From: Canibacter zhoujuaniae
Lineage (GTDB): Bacteria; Actinomycetota; Actinomycetes; Actinomycetales; Microbacteriaceae
Direction of reading: 5' to 3'
Length of the DNA: 64,000 bases
Assembly: GCF_011752005.1 (NCBI RefSeq)
Contig: NZ_JAAIJZ010000005.1
Location: 6,115 to 70,114, forward strand
In this document: piece by piece, positions 32,416-41,329 of the stretch
Layout of the letters: each line of letters begins with the position of its first letter
Position numbering within the stretch: the stretch's first letter is position 1
The notes under the pieces: generated by a model
What the model was told of the DNA's origin: nothing
The model's input: only the letters and a program-made list of their open reading frames with translations
The model's database searches: none
Program-made: the position numbers and the translations under genes

Positions 32416-34398
32416 CTACCAAATATGCACGCGATCGGCGGGATCTAGCCAGAGTTGATCACCAGGCTTAGTGCCGAATGTTTCATGGAACACATCGAGG
32501 TTGCGCACGATTTGATTGCAGCGGAACTCATTTGGGGAGTGTGGATCGGTTGTTAGAAGTCGCACCGTCTCTTCCGGTCGTGACTTTTGCTGCCAGCACT
32601 GCGCCCACGAGTAGAAGAATCGCTCTGCAGCTGACAGACCGTCAATCACAGGCGCTTCTGCGAGCGAAATACCCTGATCTGCAAGGTAGAGCAGATAGGC
32701 CTTCCACGCTATCGACAAGCCAGCCAGGTCACCAATGTTTTCACCGATTGTCAGTGAGCCGTTGACGGTTTGCCCCTCGGCTCCCTCCGGGGAAAGCGCA
32801 TCATACTGCCCGATCAAAACTGCGGTGCGCTCCTCGAAAGCTGCCCGATCCGCATCCGTCCACCAGTTGTTGAGCTGACCGTCGCCATCATACTGGCTAC
32901 CCCGATCATCGAAACCGTGGCCAATTTCATGCCCAATAACAGCCCCGATTGCTCCGAAGTTTGTTGCTGCGTCAACATCAGCGCTGAAGAAAGGGGGCTG
33001 CAAGATAGCGGCCGGAAATACGATTTCATTAAAACCAGGGTTGTAGTAGGCGTTCACAGTCTGCGGAGTCATAAACCACTCCTCGCGATCAACAGGCGAG
33101 CCTAACTTTGCCCACTCAATGCGCGCGTGGAACTCCGCAACAGCGGCGGATGTCGCAAGCAGATCCTCACTCACTGCAAGCTCTGAATAGTCACGCCACT
33201 TCACCGGATAGCCAATCTTCGGCGTAAATTTAGCGAGTTTATCTAATGCTTTCGCCTTTGTTTCCTCGCTCATCCAGTCAAGCGCCTGAATCGACTGCCG
33301 GTAGGCCAAAATCAGGTAGTCGACGAGCTCATCCATTGCAGACTTAGCGCGCTCATTAAAGTGCTGAGCAACGTAAATGCGGCCGACAGCCTCACCCATC
33401 GCGCCCTCAGCACGGTTCACGCCGCGCCGCCACCGCTCGCGCTGCTTTTGTGCGCCTGTCAGCACGGTGCCAAAAAACTCAAAGTTTGCTTCGGCAAGCT
33501 CCGGTTGCAAGCTGCTTATCGCACCCTGCACAACACGCCAGCGATACCAGTCGATCCAAGCTGCAAGGGGCTCGCTGCCCAAAAGTTTAAAGAACTCGGC
33601 CACCGCAGAGGGCTGCCGCACAACCACCTCAGCAGGCAGCTTGACACCGAGAATATCGAAATATTCCTCCCACAGAATATTAGGTGTGAGCTTATCAAAC
33701 TCGGCCCAAGACATAGGGTTGTATGTCTGCTGCACATCCCGCGAGCGCACCTGATCCCAGTGTGCCGCCGCTATTTTGGTCTCCAACTCAAAGATCGCCT
33801 GCGCTCTCGCAGCCGCATCCGCAACCCCGACAAGCGTAAAAATACGCTCAATGTGTGCAATGAATTTCTTGCGGATCTCGCCGAACTGCTCTTGCCGATA
33901 GTAAGACTCGTCCGGCAGAGTGATGCCGCCCTGGTTGACGAAGAGCATGTATTTTGTTGGGTCTTCAAGATCATTATCAATGTAGGCGCTAAGAAAACTT
34001 GCAAACCCGCGCATATCGTTCGCCGCAACAAGGCGAATAAGATCATCTAACGACTCAACCTCACTCACGCGGTCAAGCTCTCGCTGCAGTGGCGCTAGGC
34101 CGATCTCACGCAGCCGGTCTTCATCCATGTAGCTGTTAAACAGCAGCTGAATTTTCACAAGATCAGCAGCGTCACGGTCGTCGTCGGTTGTCTCGTCATT
34201 AACCTCGCTGTTTCCAGTGATAATGTCTCGCACCGCTGCTTCAGCGTTTTCATGCAAAATATGGAATGAGCCGTATCGCGCCTTATCAGCAGGAATCTCA
34301 GTGCGATCCAGCCACTTCCCGTTAACGTGTCGATACAGGTCGTCTTGTGGCCTGATATCTGGGTTCAATTCGGCAATATCGATACCTGATTTTTTCAT
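32416..34398 (-). CDS. pepO: M13 family zinc metallopeptidase (PepO/neprilysin-like)
   Basis: 660 residues, typical for bacterial M13 enzymes that cleave oligopeptides. The zinc site HEIGH is at 490-494, the NPGFNEIVFPAAILQPPFF segment before it is the family substrate-binding region, and the third ligand is in GENIGDLAGLS. No signal peptide is visible, so a cytoplasmic location is likely. Its ATG 34398 lies 17 bp from the divergent MATE gene start, with a -10-like TAGTCT 6 nt upstream, implying a leaderless message. Confidence 0.93.
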   Translation of the reverse strand: MKKSGIDIAELNPDIRPQDDLYRHVNGKWLDRTEIPADKARYGSFHILHENAEAAVRDIITGNSEVNDETTDDDRDAADLVKIQLLFNSYMDEDRLREIGLAPLQRELDRVSEVESLDDLIRLVAANDMRGFASFLSAYIDNDLEDPTKYMLFVNQGGITLPDESYYRQEQFGEIRKKFIAHIERIFTLVGVADAAARAQAIFELETKIAAAHWDQVRSRDVQQTYNPMSWAEFDKLTPNILWEEYFDILGVKLPAEVVVRQPSAVAEFFKLLGSEPLAAWIDWYRWRVVQGAISSLQPELAEANFEFFGTVLTGAQKQRERWRRGVNRAEGAMGEAVGRIYVAQHFNERAKSAMDELVDYLILAYRQSIQALDWMSEETKAKALDKLAKFTPKIGYPVKWRDYSELAVSEDLLATSAAVAEFHARIEWAKLGSPVDREEWFMTPQTVNAYYNPGFNEIVFPAAILQPPFFSADVDAATNFGAIGAVIGHEIGHGFDDRGSQYDGDGQLNNWWTDADRAAFEERTAVLIGQYDALSPEGAEGQTVNGSLTIGENIGDLAGLSIAWKAYLLYLADQGISLAEAPVIDGLSAAERFFYSWAQCWQQKSRPEETVRLLTTDPHSPNEFRCNQIVRNLDVFHETFGTKPGDQLWLDPADRVHIW

Positions 34399-34415
34399 AC
34401 AACTAGACTACTGTT
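34399..34415. promoter_or_regulatory. 17-bp divergent promoter with overlapping -10 elements
   Basis: Between the two start codons lies a short element in which TAGACT (34404-34409, plus strand) and TAGTCT (34410-34405, minus strand) share five bases. Each hexamer ends 6 nt before its ATG, so both genes would start transcription at their own start codon. The two polymerases could not bind at once. Confidence 0.6.
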
Positions 34416-35726
34416 ATGCGACGCGAAATTCTGCGGCTTGCGCTACCTGCGCTCGGCACCCTCATCGCCCAGCCACTGTTTGTATTGCTCGACACAGCAA
34501 TGGTTGGCCATCTTGGTGCTCCGGCCCTCGCTGGCCTTGCGGTTGGTTCAACACTGGTCAACACCGTTGTTGGTCTCATGATATTTCTCGCCTACGCGAC
34601 CACACCGCTGGTGGCGCGCAAGCTCGGCGCTGGGGATACAAAAGGCGCAGTCCAAGCGGGTGTTGATTCCATCTGGGTTGCGCTCGCTGTCGGTCTTGCC
34701 GCTGCTCTTATCACAGCGGCTATCGCGACACCATTCACACAACTGATGATGCGTGATAGCAGTGCTGAAAGCCCGATCTTCGCTGTGCAATACGCAACAA
34801 TCTGCGCGCTGGGTATTCCAGCAATGCTGTTCTCAATGGCCGCCACAGGTCTCGAGCGGGGAATGCAAAACACGGTCACACCGCTCATCATCACCGTTGT
34901 TGGATTTGCCGCAAACGCTATTCTCAACGCAATTTTTATTTACGGTTTTAACCTCGGTGTTGCCGGCAGCGCAATCGGCACTGTTATCGCTGAATACGGC
35001 ATGGCTGTGGCGTTTTTCGTCATAATTGCCCGGCGCGTCACACAGATACAGGCCAGTTGGCGCCCAAATCTTACGGGCGTGCGCGCCGCCGGTATCAGCG
35101 GCGGCTGGCTTTTTCTGCGCACACTCAGTATGCGTGTCGGGCTGCTGCTGGTTTTGGCAGCCGCCACGATCCGCGGCAATGAGGTCACCGCTGCCCTCCA
35201 AATTAGTACCGCAATTTTTGGCCTGTTCATGCTCTCACTGGACGCTCTTGCAATAGCGGCGCAGGCTCTCGTGGGTAAAGAACTGGGATCCGGCAGCGAA
35301 GATAATGTGCGGCAGGTGATGCGCTACACACTGCGCTGGGGTGCGGGTTTTGGAGCAATAATCGGCACTGGTTTGCTACTGCTCTCCCCCGTGCTCGGCC
35401 ACGTATTCACCAGCGACCCTAGAGTGCTGACGCTCACCCCACCAGCCCTGATTATTCTCGCGTTAGCACAACCGGTTTGCGGGCTTGTTTTTGTTTACGA
35501 CGGGATTCTCATGGGTTCCGGCGACTCACGCTATCTCGCCCTCACGTCACTGATAAACCTCGCGTGCTTCGCCCCGGTCTCAATTTCGCTTCTCATCTGG
35601 GGCGCAAATCTCCCCGAAATTACGTACATCTCTATTCTGCTGATCGCTAACTATCATCTGTGGATGCTGTCACGGCTCACAACACTCAGTCTGCGCACCC
35701 GCGGTTCTGCGTGGATGGGGATTTAA
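34416..35726 (+). CDS. MATE family efflux transporter (DinF-like)
   Basis: 436 residues with twelve predicted membrane helices in two related halves. It begins MRREILRLALPALGTLIAQPLFVLLDTAMVGHLGAPALAGLAVG in outline, the typical DinF-branch N-terminus. It exports cationic drugs or metabolites by Na+ or H+ antiport. No ribosome site precedes ATG 34416; TAGACT at 34404-34409 suggests a leaderless message. It is not coupled to other genes; the NucS gene follows after 29 bp. Confidence 0.92.
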   Translation: MRREILRLALPALGTLIAQPLFVLLDTAMVGHLGAPALAGLAVGSTLVNTVVGLMIFLAYATTPLVARKLGAGDTKGAVQAGVDSIWVALAVGLAAALITAAIATPFTQLMMRDSSAESPIFAVQYATICALGIPAMLFSMAATGLERGMQNTVTPLIITVVGFAANAILNAIFIYGFNLGVAGSAIGTVIAEYGMAVAFFVIIARRVTQIQASWRPNLTGVRAAGISGGWLFLRTLSMRVGLLLVLAAATIRGNEVTAALQISTAIFGLFMLSLDALAIAAQALVGKELGSGSEDNVRQVMRYTLRWGAGFGAIIGTGLLLLSPVLGHVFTSDPRVLTLTPPALIILALAQPVCGLVFVYDGILMGSGDSRYLALTSLINLACFAPVSISLLIWGANLPEITYISILLIANYHLWMLSRLTTLSLRTRGSAWMGI

Positions 35727-35755
35727 ATCAGCTAGATTCCGCTACCCTTAAAGGC

Positions 35756-36448
35756 GTGCGAATTGTTGTTGCAAACTGCTCTGTAGACTATGCCGGTCGG
35801 CTCACCTCGCATCTGCCACCAGCACGACGCGCGCTAATCTTAAAGGCGGACGGATCGATCCTCATCCACTCAGACGGCGGCAGCTACAAACCGCTGAACT
35901 GGATGAACCCGCCAGCTAGTTTTGAAACACTCACCCCTACCGCAGAGCAGACGGCAGCAGGAATTCAAGAAGTTTGGCAGATCACACAAACAAAAACCGC
36001 AGACCGTCTACTAATTTCTATCTATGAAATAATTGCCGATCACGAGTGGTCACTGGGGGTTGATCCTGGTTTACGCAAAGACGGTGTGGAGGCCCACCTG
36101 CAGGAACTGCTTGCGGATCAAATTGAGTTGCTTGGCACCGACTTTCAGCTTGTGCGCCGCGAATATATGACCGCAATCGGGCCGGTCGACATTTTGGCGC
36201 GCGACGGTGACGGCAGAACCGTCGCGGTTGAGATAAAACGTCGCGGTGAGATTGACGGCGTAGAACAGCTCACCCGCTACCTGGAGCTGATGAATCGCGA
36301 CCCCAATCTCGCACCTGTGCAGGGTATTTTCGCTGCCCAAGAGATTAAACCGCAGGCGCGCACTCTCGCAGAGGATCGCGGCATCCGTTGTGTCACTCTC
36401 GACTATGACGCGATGCGCGGCATAGAAGATATGAACGCACTGTTTTAA
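35756..36448 (+). CDS. nucS: Endonuclease NucS (mismatch-specific)
   Basis: 230 residues from GTG 35756, chosen because the family N-terminus (MRIVVANCSVDYAGRLTSHLP-type) starts exactly there. NucS/EndoMS replaces MutS-MutL in actinobacteria, cutting mismatched DNA. The N-terminal DNA-binding beta domain has ADGSILIHSDGGSYKPLNWM; the C-terminal nuclease has GPVDILARD and VAVEIKRRG, giving the D-ExK site. A TACCCT hexamer 7 nt upstream suggests leaderless transcription. Confidence 0.94.
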   Translation: MRIVVANCSVDYAGRLTSHLPPARRALILKADGSILIHSDGGSYKPLNWMNPPASFETLTPTAEQTAAGIQEVWQITQTKTADRLLISIYEIIADHEWSLGVDPGLRKDGVEAHLQELLADQIELLGTDFQLVRREYMTAIGPVDILARDGDGRTVAVEIKRRGEIDGVEQLTRYLELMNRDPNLAPVQGIFAAQEIKPQARTLAEDRGIRCVTLDYDAMRGIEDMNALF

Positions 36449-36473
36449 ACGGCAGAAACGATTAGAGAAGCAA

Positions 36474-36917
36474 ATGAGCGCACCAGAAATAGATCTTCCA
36501 AACTACGTCAACCTGCCGGCAGAGAGCGCACTAGACGACCTGTTAACCGCGCCAGATTACGCAAAACTTGCCGCGCTCCTGAATGCGCTGCGCACCGAAC
36601 AGCTCGTAGTTGATGTGACAGGTGGCACAAATTCAAAGCGAAAAGGGACGCGCACCCGCACCCTGCGCACCGCAAAAGGTCAGCTGGTGCTACCAATCTT
36701 CACCTCGATGAATGAACTGCGCAAAGCGGTTGTTAAAGGTGAGGCAAAAGGCGCAATTATGCCGGCTCAAGAAGCGCTAGCGCTGATCCGCACGCAGCCA
36801 TTTGTCGCAATCGAGCTGAACCCGGGCTCTGCAAAACAGGTTATTTTGCGCAAATTTGTTGAGTTGGTGCTCGGTGGCGAAGAAATTACCGCAAGCAAGT
36901 TAGAGGCTGGAGTTTAG
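36474..36917 (+). CDS. SseB family protein
   Basis: 147 residues. It matches the SseB N-terminal domain pattern: LAALLNALRTEQLVVDV, a basic strand turn, LRTAKGQLVLPIFTSMNELRKA, and IMPAQEALALI-TQPFVAIELNPGS. The family is widespread but functionally vague. It follows nucS by 25 bp and overlaps in operon layout with the small membrane protein and the cytidylyltransferase, so the four genes are probably one transcript. Confidence 0.8.
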   Translation: MSAPEIDLPNYVNLPAESALDDLLTAPDYAKLAALLNALRTEQLVVDVTGGTNSKRKGTRTRTLRTAKGQLVLPIFTSMNELRKAVVKGEAKGAIMPAQEALALIRTQPFVAIELNPGSAKQVILRKFVELVLGGEEITASKLEAGV

Positions 36918-36918
36918 T

Positions 36919-37143
36919 GTGCACATTCTGCTTTCGATTCTGTTGATTATTAACGCAGTGTTTAACTGTGTTGTGTGGCCACCGTTTTTACGTCGGGTGA
37001 AGCAGGATCCGCGCGCTTTTGACACCGCTGGTCGCCCAACTCGGTTCTTTAAGGTGCACCTGGTGTTGATTGTTAGCGCTCTAACACTAGCGGCGGCAAG
37101 CCTCGTGTGCGGCGTCATCGGGCTGTTGCAGGGAGCAAACTAA
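36919..37143 (+). CDS. Small SCO4848-like membrane protein
   Basis: 74 residues from GTG 36919, one base past the SseB stop codon. Two membrane helices flank a conserved cytoplasmic loop (WPPFLRRVKQDPRAFD, then GRPTRFFKVHLVL) seen in actinobacterial proteins of the SCO4848 type. Function is unknown. The TAA overlaps the ATG of the next gene, so they are coupled. Confidence 0.75.
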   Translation: MHILLSILLIINAVFNCVVWPPFLRRVKQDPRAFDTAGRPTRFFKVHLVLIVSALTLAAASLVCGVIGLLQGAN

Positions 37144-37535
37144 TGCGGCGCATTCTCACATACGGCACATTTGACCTACTGCACTGGGGGCATATTCGCC
37201 TCTTGAAGCGCGCACGGGCACAGGGCGATTATTTAATTGTCGCGCTGTCTACTGAAGAGTTCAATGCGGGCAAGGGTAAACGCACCTACCACGACTATGA
37301 GACGCGGAAAAAAATGCTTGAAGCGGTGCGTTACGTAGATTTAGTGATTCCTGAGGAGCGGTGGGATCAGAAAGTCTCCGACGTTAAGCGCTATGAGATT
37401 GACGCGGTTGTAATGGGGGCCGATTGGACCGGTGATGAGCGCTTCGAGATCCTCCGCGAGCACTGCGAGCTCATATTTCTAGAGCGCACAGAGGGCATTT
37501 CAACCACAAAGATTAAAGAGGAACTCGGGCGATAA
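37143..37535 (+). CDS. tagD: Glycerol-3-phosphate cytidylyltransferase-like nucleotidyltransferase
   Basis: 131 residues from ATG 37143 (overlapping the previous stop). The cytidylyltransferase motifs are complete: GTFDLLHWGHIRLLKRA with HxGH, and RTEGISTT near the end; WDQK and VMGADW lie between. TagD makes CDP-glycerol for teichoic-type wall polymers; close relatives make other CDP-alcohols. No other polymer genes are adjacent, so the exact substrate is inferred. Confidence 0.88.
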   Translation: MRRILTYGTFDLLHWGHIRLLKRARAQGDYLIVALSTEEFNAGKGKRTYHDYETRKKMLEAVRYVDLVIPEERWDQKVSDVKRYEIDAVVMGADWTGDERFEILREHCELIFLERTEGISTTKIKEELGR

Positions 37536-37550
37536 CCGGCCCGATGCAGG

Positions 37551-38324
37551 TTAGTTGGTGCCCGCCGCACCCGGCCAGTAGTAGGAGTCTGGGTATTTGC
37601 GGGATCCGAAAATTGCCTGCCCGACGCGCACGCAGTTTGCGCCCTCAGCTATTGCAAGCTCGTAATCACCCGACATGCCCATCGAAAGCAAACCCGACCC
37701 AATCAAGTCACCGTGGGTTAAGAGCGCACGATCCCGAATCTGACGCAGCAGTTCAAAGCATGTGCGCACGCGGTCACTATCGTCACTGAATATCGCCAGG
37801 GTCATAAAGCCCTGCACTTTTAGGTTCGGGTAGTTTGGCAGGGTGTCTAAAAAGGCGTCAACATCTTGCGGGTCGAGACCAAATTTTGACTCTTCTGCGC
37901 TCGTGTTCACCTGCACATAAACCTCTAGGTCTCGCTCGACCATCTCCAGACGGCGCTGCAAGGCCTCTGCGAGACGCACCGAGTCGAGTGCCTGAAATTC
38001 AGCCGCAAACTCAGCGACGTCTTTTGCTTTGTTGCGCTGCAGATGACCGATGACCGCCCACTCCAGCTGGTCGTTCGTGGCCTCTCGCATGTTCTGCCAC
38101 TTACGTTTCGCCTCTTGCACTTTGTTTTCTCCGAGGCGAGTAGCTCCGGCGGCAACGGCGTTAAACAGGCGCTCTTCCGGCACAGTTTTGCTCACCGGCA
38201 GCAGACGCACCTCATCGCGCGCACGCCCGGCAGCTTTGCAGGCGGCTGCGATCTTTTCTTCAACCACCGCGAGGTTGTGTTTAAAATCTTCAACGGTCTC
38301 AGCCGCTGCATAGTTGATAGTCAT
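37551..38324 (-). CDS. YggS family pyridoxal phosphate homeostasis protein
   Basis: 257 residues. PLP binds Lys in LLPVSKTVP near residue 46, and the family segments LGENKVQEAKRKW, WAVIGHLQRNKAKDVAEF, VYVQVNTSAEESKFGL and SMGMSGDYELAIAEGANCVRVG are present. The protein carries PLP without catalysis and balances B6 vitamers. GGAG lies upstream of the start. Convergent with tagD and separate from it. Confidence 0.93.
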   Translation of the reverse strand: MTINYAAAETVEDFKHNLAVVEEKIAAACKAAGRARDEVRLLPVSKTVPEERLFNAVAAGATRLGENKVQEAKRKWQNMREATNDQLEWAVIGHLQRNKAKDVAEFAAEFQALDSVRLAEALQRRLEMVERDLEVYVQVNTSAEESKFGLDPQDVDAFLDTLPNYPNLKVQGFMTLAIFSDDSDRVRTCFELLRQIRDRALLTHGDLIGSGLLSMGMSGDYELAIAEGANCVRVGQAIFGSRKYPDSYYWPGAAGTN

Positions 38325-38377
38325 TGTCTTAATTACTCCGGGTTGCTGTTACTGAAATGATTAGTTAGCGTCGTTTT

Positions 38378-39754
38378 TTAGTCTGCGATGAAAAAGAATC
38401 GCTTATTAGCAAACTCACCAATTCCCAATGGTCCCATCTCGCGCCCAAAGCCGGAGCGTTTTACTCCGCCAAATGGGAGCTCAGCGGCCTCGGCTGCAAT
38501 TGTGTTCACGTGCGCCATTCCGCACTCTAACTGGCTGGCAACCTTGCGCGCACGCGCCTCATCGGTGGAGAACACCGAGCCTCCCAGGCCGAGCGCGCAG
38601 TCGTTGGCAACTTCCAGCGCCTCTGCATCGCTCGACACTTTATAAACGGTAGCAACCGGACCGAAAATCTCTTCCCGGTATGCTTTGCTGTCGCGGCTCA
38701 CATTGGTTAGCACAGCGGGTGAGTAGTATGCGCCTGCGCCTTCAGAAAGCACCCCGCCAGCAACCAGAGTTGCTCCTTCAGAGACCGCCGCTCGCACCTG
38801 CTTATCAACGTTCTCAGCCGCCGCACGGCTAGACAGCGGCACAAACTCGCCATCACCAAGATTTAACGGATCACCCGGCTGCAAGCCGTCAGCCAAACGC
38901 TGCAGCTCAGCAACGAACTCATCATAGATTGTGTCCATCACAATGATGCGCTTGTTTGAGTTGCACACCTGCCCAGCATTGTAGGTGCGGAAATCCCACG
39001 CCTGCTTCGCCACCTCTGCGACACTGTCAGCATCGAGCACCACCATCGCATCTATGCCGCCGAGTTCGAGCACGCACTTTTTTAAGTGTTTGCCCGCTTG
39101 CGCGCCGATAATCGCACCCGCTCTCTCGGAGCCGGTGAGAGAAACTCCCTGCACGCGCGGATCTGCGATGATGTTAGCGATCTGCTCGTGTGTCGCAAAA
39201 ATATTCTGATAACCGCCGACGGGCACGCCCGCCTGTTCAAAAATCTCCTGCACTAAAAGGGCCGATCCCGCGCACACTTCTGCGTGTTTTAGCAGAATCG
39301 TGTTGCCGAGCAGCAGGTTTGGCGCGGCAAAACGCGCGACCTGATAATAGGGGAAGTTCCACGGCATAACGCCAAGCAGCACACCGAGCGGAAGATGCTC
39401 AATGTAGGCTTTGCCCGGCACTGTGCTCGGAATTTCATAGTCGGTGATCAAGCCGGGGCCGTACACACCGTAGTAGTCAATAATGCTGGCGGCAAACTCG
39501 ACCTCTTCGCGCGACTCCTGCAGCTCTTTTCCCATTTCGATAGAGATAGCGCGCGCGAGCTCTTCACCACGCTCTGTAAAAATCTCTGCGACACGACGCA
39601 CAACCTTTGCACGCTCTTGCACACTCTTTGTGCGCCATTCCCGATAAACAGCGTCGGCGCTGGTGATAGCCTCTGCCGCCTGCGCGTCAGTTAGCGCATC
39701 GAAAGTTTTAAGAATCTCGCCGGTTGCCGGGTTTTGTGTGCGGTATTGAGACAT
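38378..39754 (-). CDS. Aldehyde dehydrogenase, succinate-semialdehyde type
   Basis: 458 residues from ATG 39754, which has AAGGA 9 nt upstream; the ATG at 39763 touches that site. It has the short ALDH form: PWNFPYYQVARFAAP, general-base Glu in LELGG, and catalytic Cys in YNAGQVCNSNKR. NAD(P)+-dependent oxidation of succinate semialdehyde or similar aldehydes is expected. A paralogue with the same layout lies at 58801-60183. It is a single gene whose promoter lies in the 200 bp before tRNA-Leu. Confidence 0.88.
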   Translation of the reverse strand: MSQYRTQNPATGEILKTFDALTDAQAAEAITSADAVYREWRTKSVQERAKVVRRVAEIFTERGEELARAISIEMGKELQESREEVEFAASIIDYYGVYGPGLITDYEIPSTVPGKAYIEHLPLGVLLGVMPWNFPYYQVARFAAPNLLLGNTILLKHAEVCAGSALLVQEIFEQAGVPVGGYQNIFATHEQIANIIADPRVQGVSLTGSERAGAIIGAQAGKHLKKCVLELGGIDAMVVLDADSVAEVAKQAWDFRTYNAGQVCNSNKRIIVMDTIYDEFVAELQRLADGLQPGDPLNLGDGEFVPLSSRAAAENVDKQVRAAVSEGATLVAGGVLSEGAGAYYSPAVLTNVSRDSKAYREEIFGPVATVYKVSSDAEALEVANDCALGLGGSVFSTDEARARKVASQLECGMAHVNTIAAEAAELPFGGVKRSGFGREMGPLGIGEFANKRFFFIAD

Positions 39755-39903
39755 CTTTATCATTCCTTAAAATAGGGTTGACGCCACTGAATTTACCGGG
39801 TTAACCGCGCCCGGTAAGCGTCTCTAGCTGCTAGCTAAGTTACCACCCGGATATATGAGTTTCCATCAGCCTTAGCCCGCCATCGCAGAAACCAGCATAA
39901 AAT

Positions 39904-39933
39904 TTGCAACCGCTTGCCGCCACCTGGTAAAAT
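39904..39933 (+). promoter_or_regulatory. Promoter of tRNA-Leu
   Basis: TTGCAA (39904-39909) and TAAAAT (39928-39933) are separated by 18 bp and lie about 30 bp before the mature tRNA 5' end, a close match to the housekeeping consensus. Confidence 0.65.
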
Positions 39934-39964
39934 TCGATAGTTGTCTCCATTGAGGGTGGCAAAC

Positions 39965-40048
<84 letters not shown>

Positions 40049-40105
40049 CAGATGTTGTGATGGTTTGCTCAGGGTTTGCGCCCGGGTCAGACTAGGCTAT
40101 TTTGC

Positions 40106-41329
40106 ATGGTAAAGGCAAAGACTAAACCGATCGCTGAGCAGCATATCGCCGTGTTTGGCACGGCTCGCAGCGGTAAAACCACTCTGCTGTCGGCGTTCTA
40201 CGGGATTACGCAGGAGGCGGGATACCTCCGAGATAAGCCATACACAGTTGTGCCAAGCAATCACGGCGAGGCGGCAGAGCTTAAGCGCAACTACACAAAG
40301 GTGCGCGACAGTGGCGCATTCCCAGAGGTCACCGACAGGCTTGGCGCACACGAACATCGCTTTTCGGTATTTTTACGCAACGACATCACCACGGGTCTTT
40401 TCGGCCGCACAAGAGAAATCACCCCCACTAAAAACTCCAAGCCGTTTGCAGCAATGCAGCTGGTGTGGCACGACTATCCGGGTGAGTGGTTAGAAGAACT
40501 ACCCACCGACGAGGCGGAGCGCGCAAAGCGCATCAGCACGCTAAAAACGATGCTCACCGCACAGGTTGCGCTGCTGCTCATAGACGGTCAAAAGCTGGCG
40601 GATCACACAGGTAACGAGGGTTCGTATCTGCGCGAGGCGCTCAGCACCTACAACCGAGCCCTGGTGGACGCACGCGACGATATTCTCGAAAATGGGAAAC
40701 AGCTGCTTAAGTTTCCACGCATTTGGGTTATCGGTCTAAGCAAGGCAGACCTTTTGCCGGATGTCACTGCTGCGCAGCTTCGTAAACTGATCTTGCGCCA
40801 CGCGAGCGATGAGATTGCCGCCCTGCATGAAACGATCAAGACATATGCAAAGGTCGATAAGGCGCTCTCTGTTGGTGAAGACTACCTACTGCTTTCAACC
40901 CACCCAGACACGCTGCAGCAGATAACGACCGACAGTCATAAAGGGCGCGGCAGATCCAATCTCCCGAACGGCTTAGAAATTCTGTTGCCGTTAGCGGCGG
41001 TGCTCCCGTTTGAACGGCACATGAAATGGGCGAAACGTCTGGCTCTTCCGGCACCGCTAACAAGCATGCTCGTGCAAGGCGCAAGCTTTGCTGCTCTGGC
41101 TTTGTTCAGCGGCAAAATTAAGGTGCTGCCCGCTCCGCTGCGGTGGGCTTTCTCACTGCTCGGATCGGCTGGCGTTGAGCGCGGGATTCGCTATGCCGGA
41201 GACCGCCTGAAAGAAACCACCGAGGGCTCTAAACAGCGTTCAAAGGTTTTGGAGCTCGCGCTCGATAATTTCCAGCGTGAGATTGAAAAGGCGGAGGCCA
41301 ACGGCGTCCTGTTGCACAGCAAAATTTAA
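40106..41329 (+). CDS. Uncharacterised GTPase-like P-loop protein
   Basis: 407 residues from ATG 40106. P-loop GTARSGKT is at 18-25; a DxxG-like G3 appears in WHDYPGEW; and GLSKADLLP resembles the G4 NKxD motif with Ser for Asn. This order is that of a TRAFAC GTPase. The C-terminal third has an amphipathic/hydrophobic stretch (about 320-365: SMLVQGASFAALALF, LRWAFSLLGSAG) suggesting membrane contact, then a helical tail. I do not recognise a named family. TAGGCT 7 nt before ATG suggests leaderless transcription. It converges with the permease gene so closely that their stop codons overlap. Confidence 0.72.
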   Translation: MVKAKTKPIAEQHIAVFGTARSGKTTLLSAFYGITQEAGYLRDKPYTVVPSNHGEAAELKRNYTKVRDSGAFPEVTDRLGAHEHRFSVFLRNDITTGLFGRTREITPTKNSKPFAAMQLVWHDYPGEWLEELPTDEAERAKRISTLKTMLTAQVALLLIDGQKLADHTGNEGSYLREALSTYNRALVDARDDILENGKQLLKFPRIWVIGLSKADLLPDVTAAQLRKLILRHASDEIAALHETIKTYAKVDKALSVGEDYLLLSTHPDTLQQITTDSHKGRGRSNLPNGLEILLPLAAVLPFERHMKWAKRLALPAPLTSMLVQGASFAALALFSGKIKVLPAPLRWAFSLLGSAGVERGIRYAGDRLKETTEGSKQRSKVLELALDNFQREIEKAEANGVLLHSKI

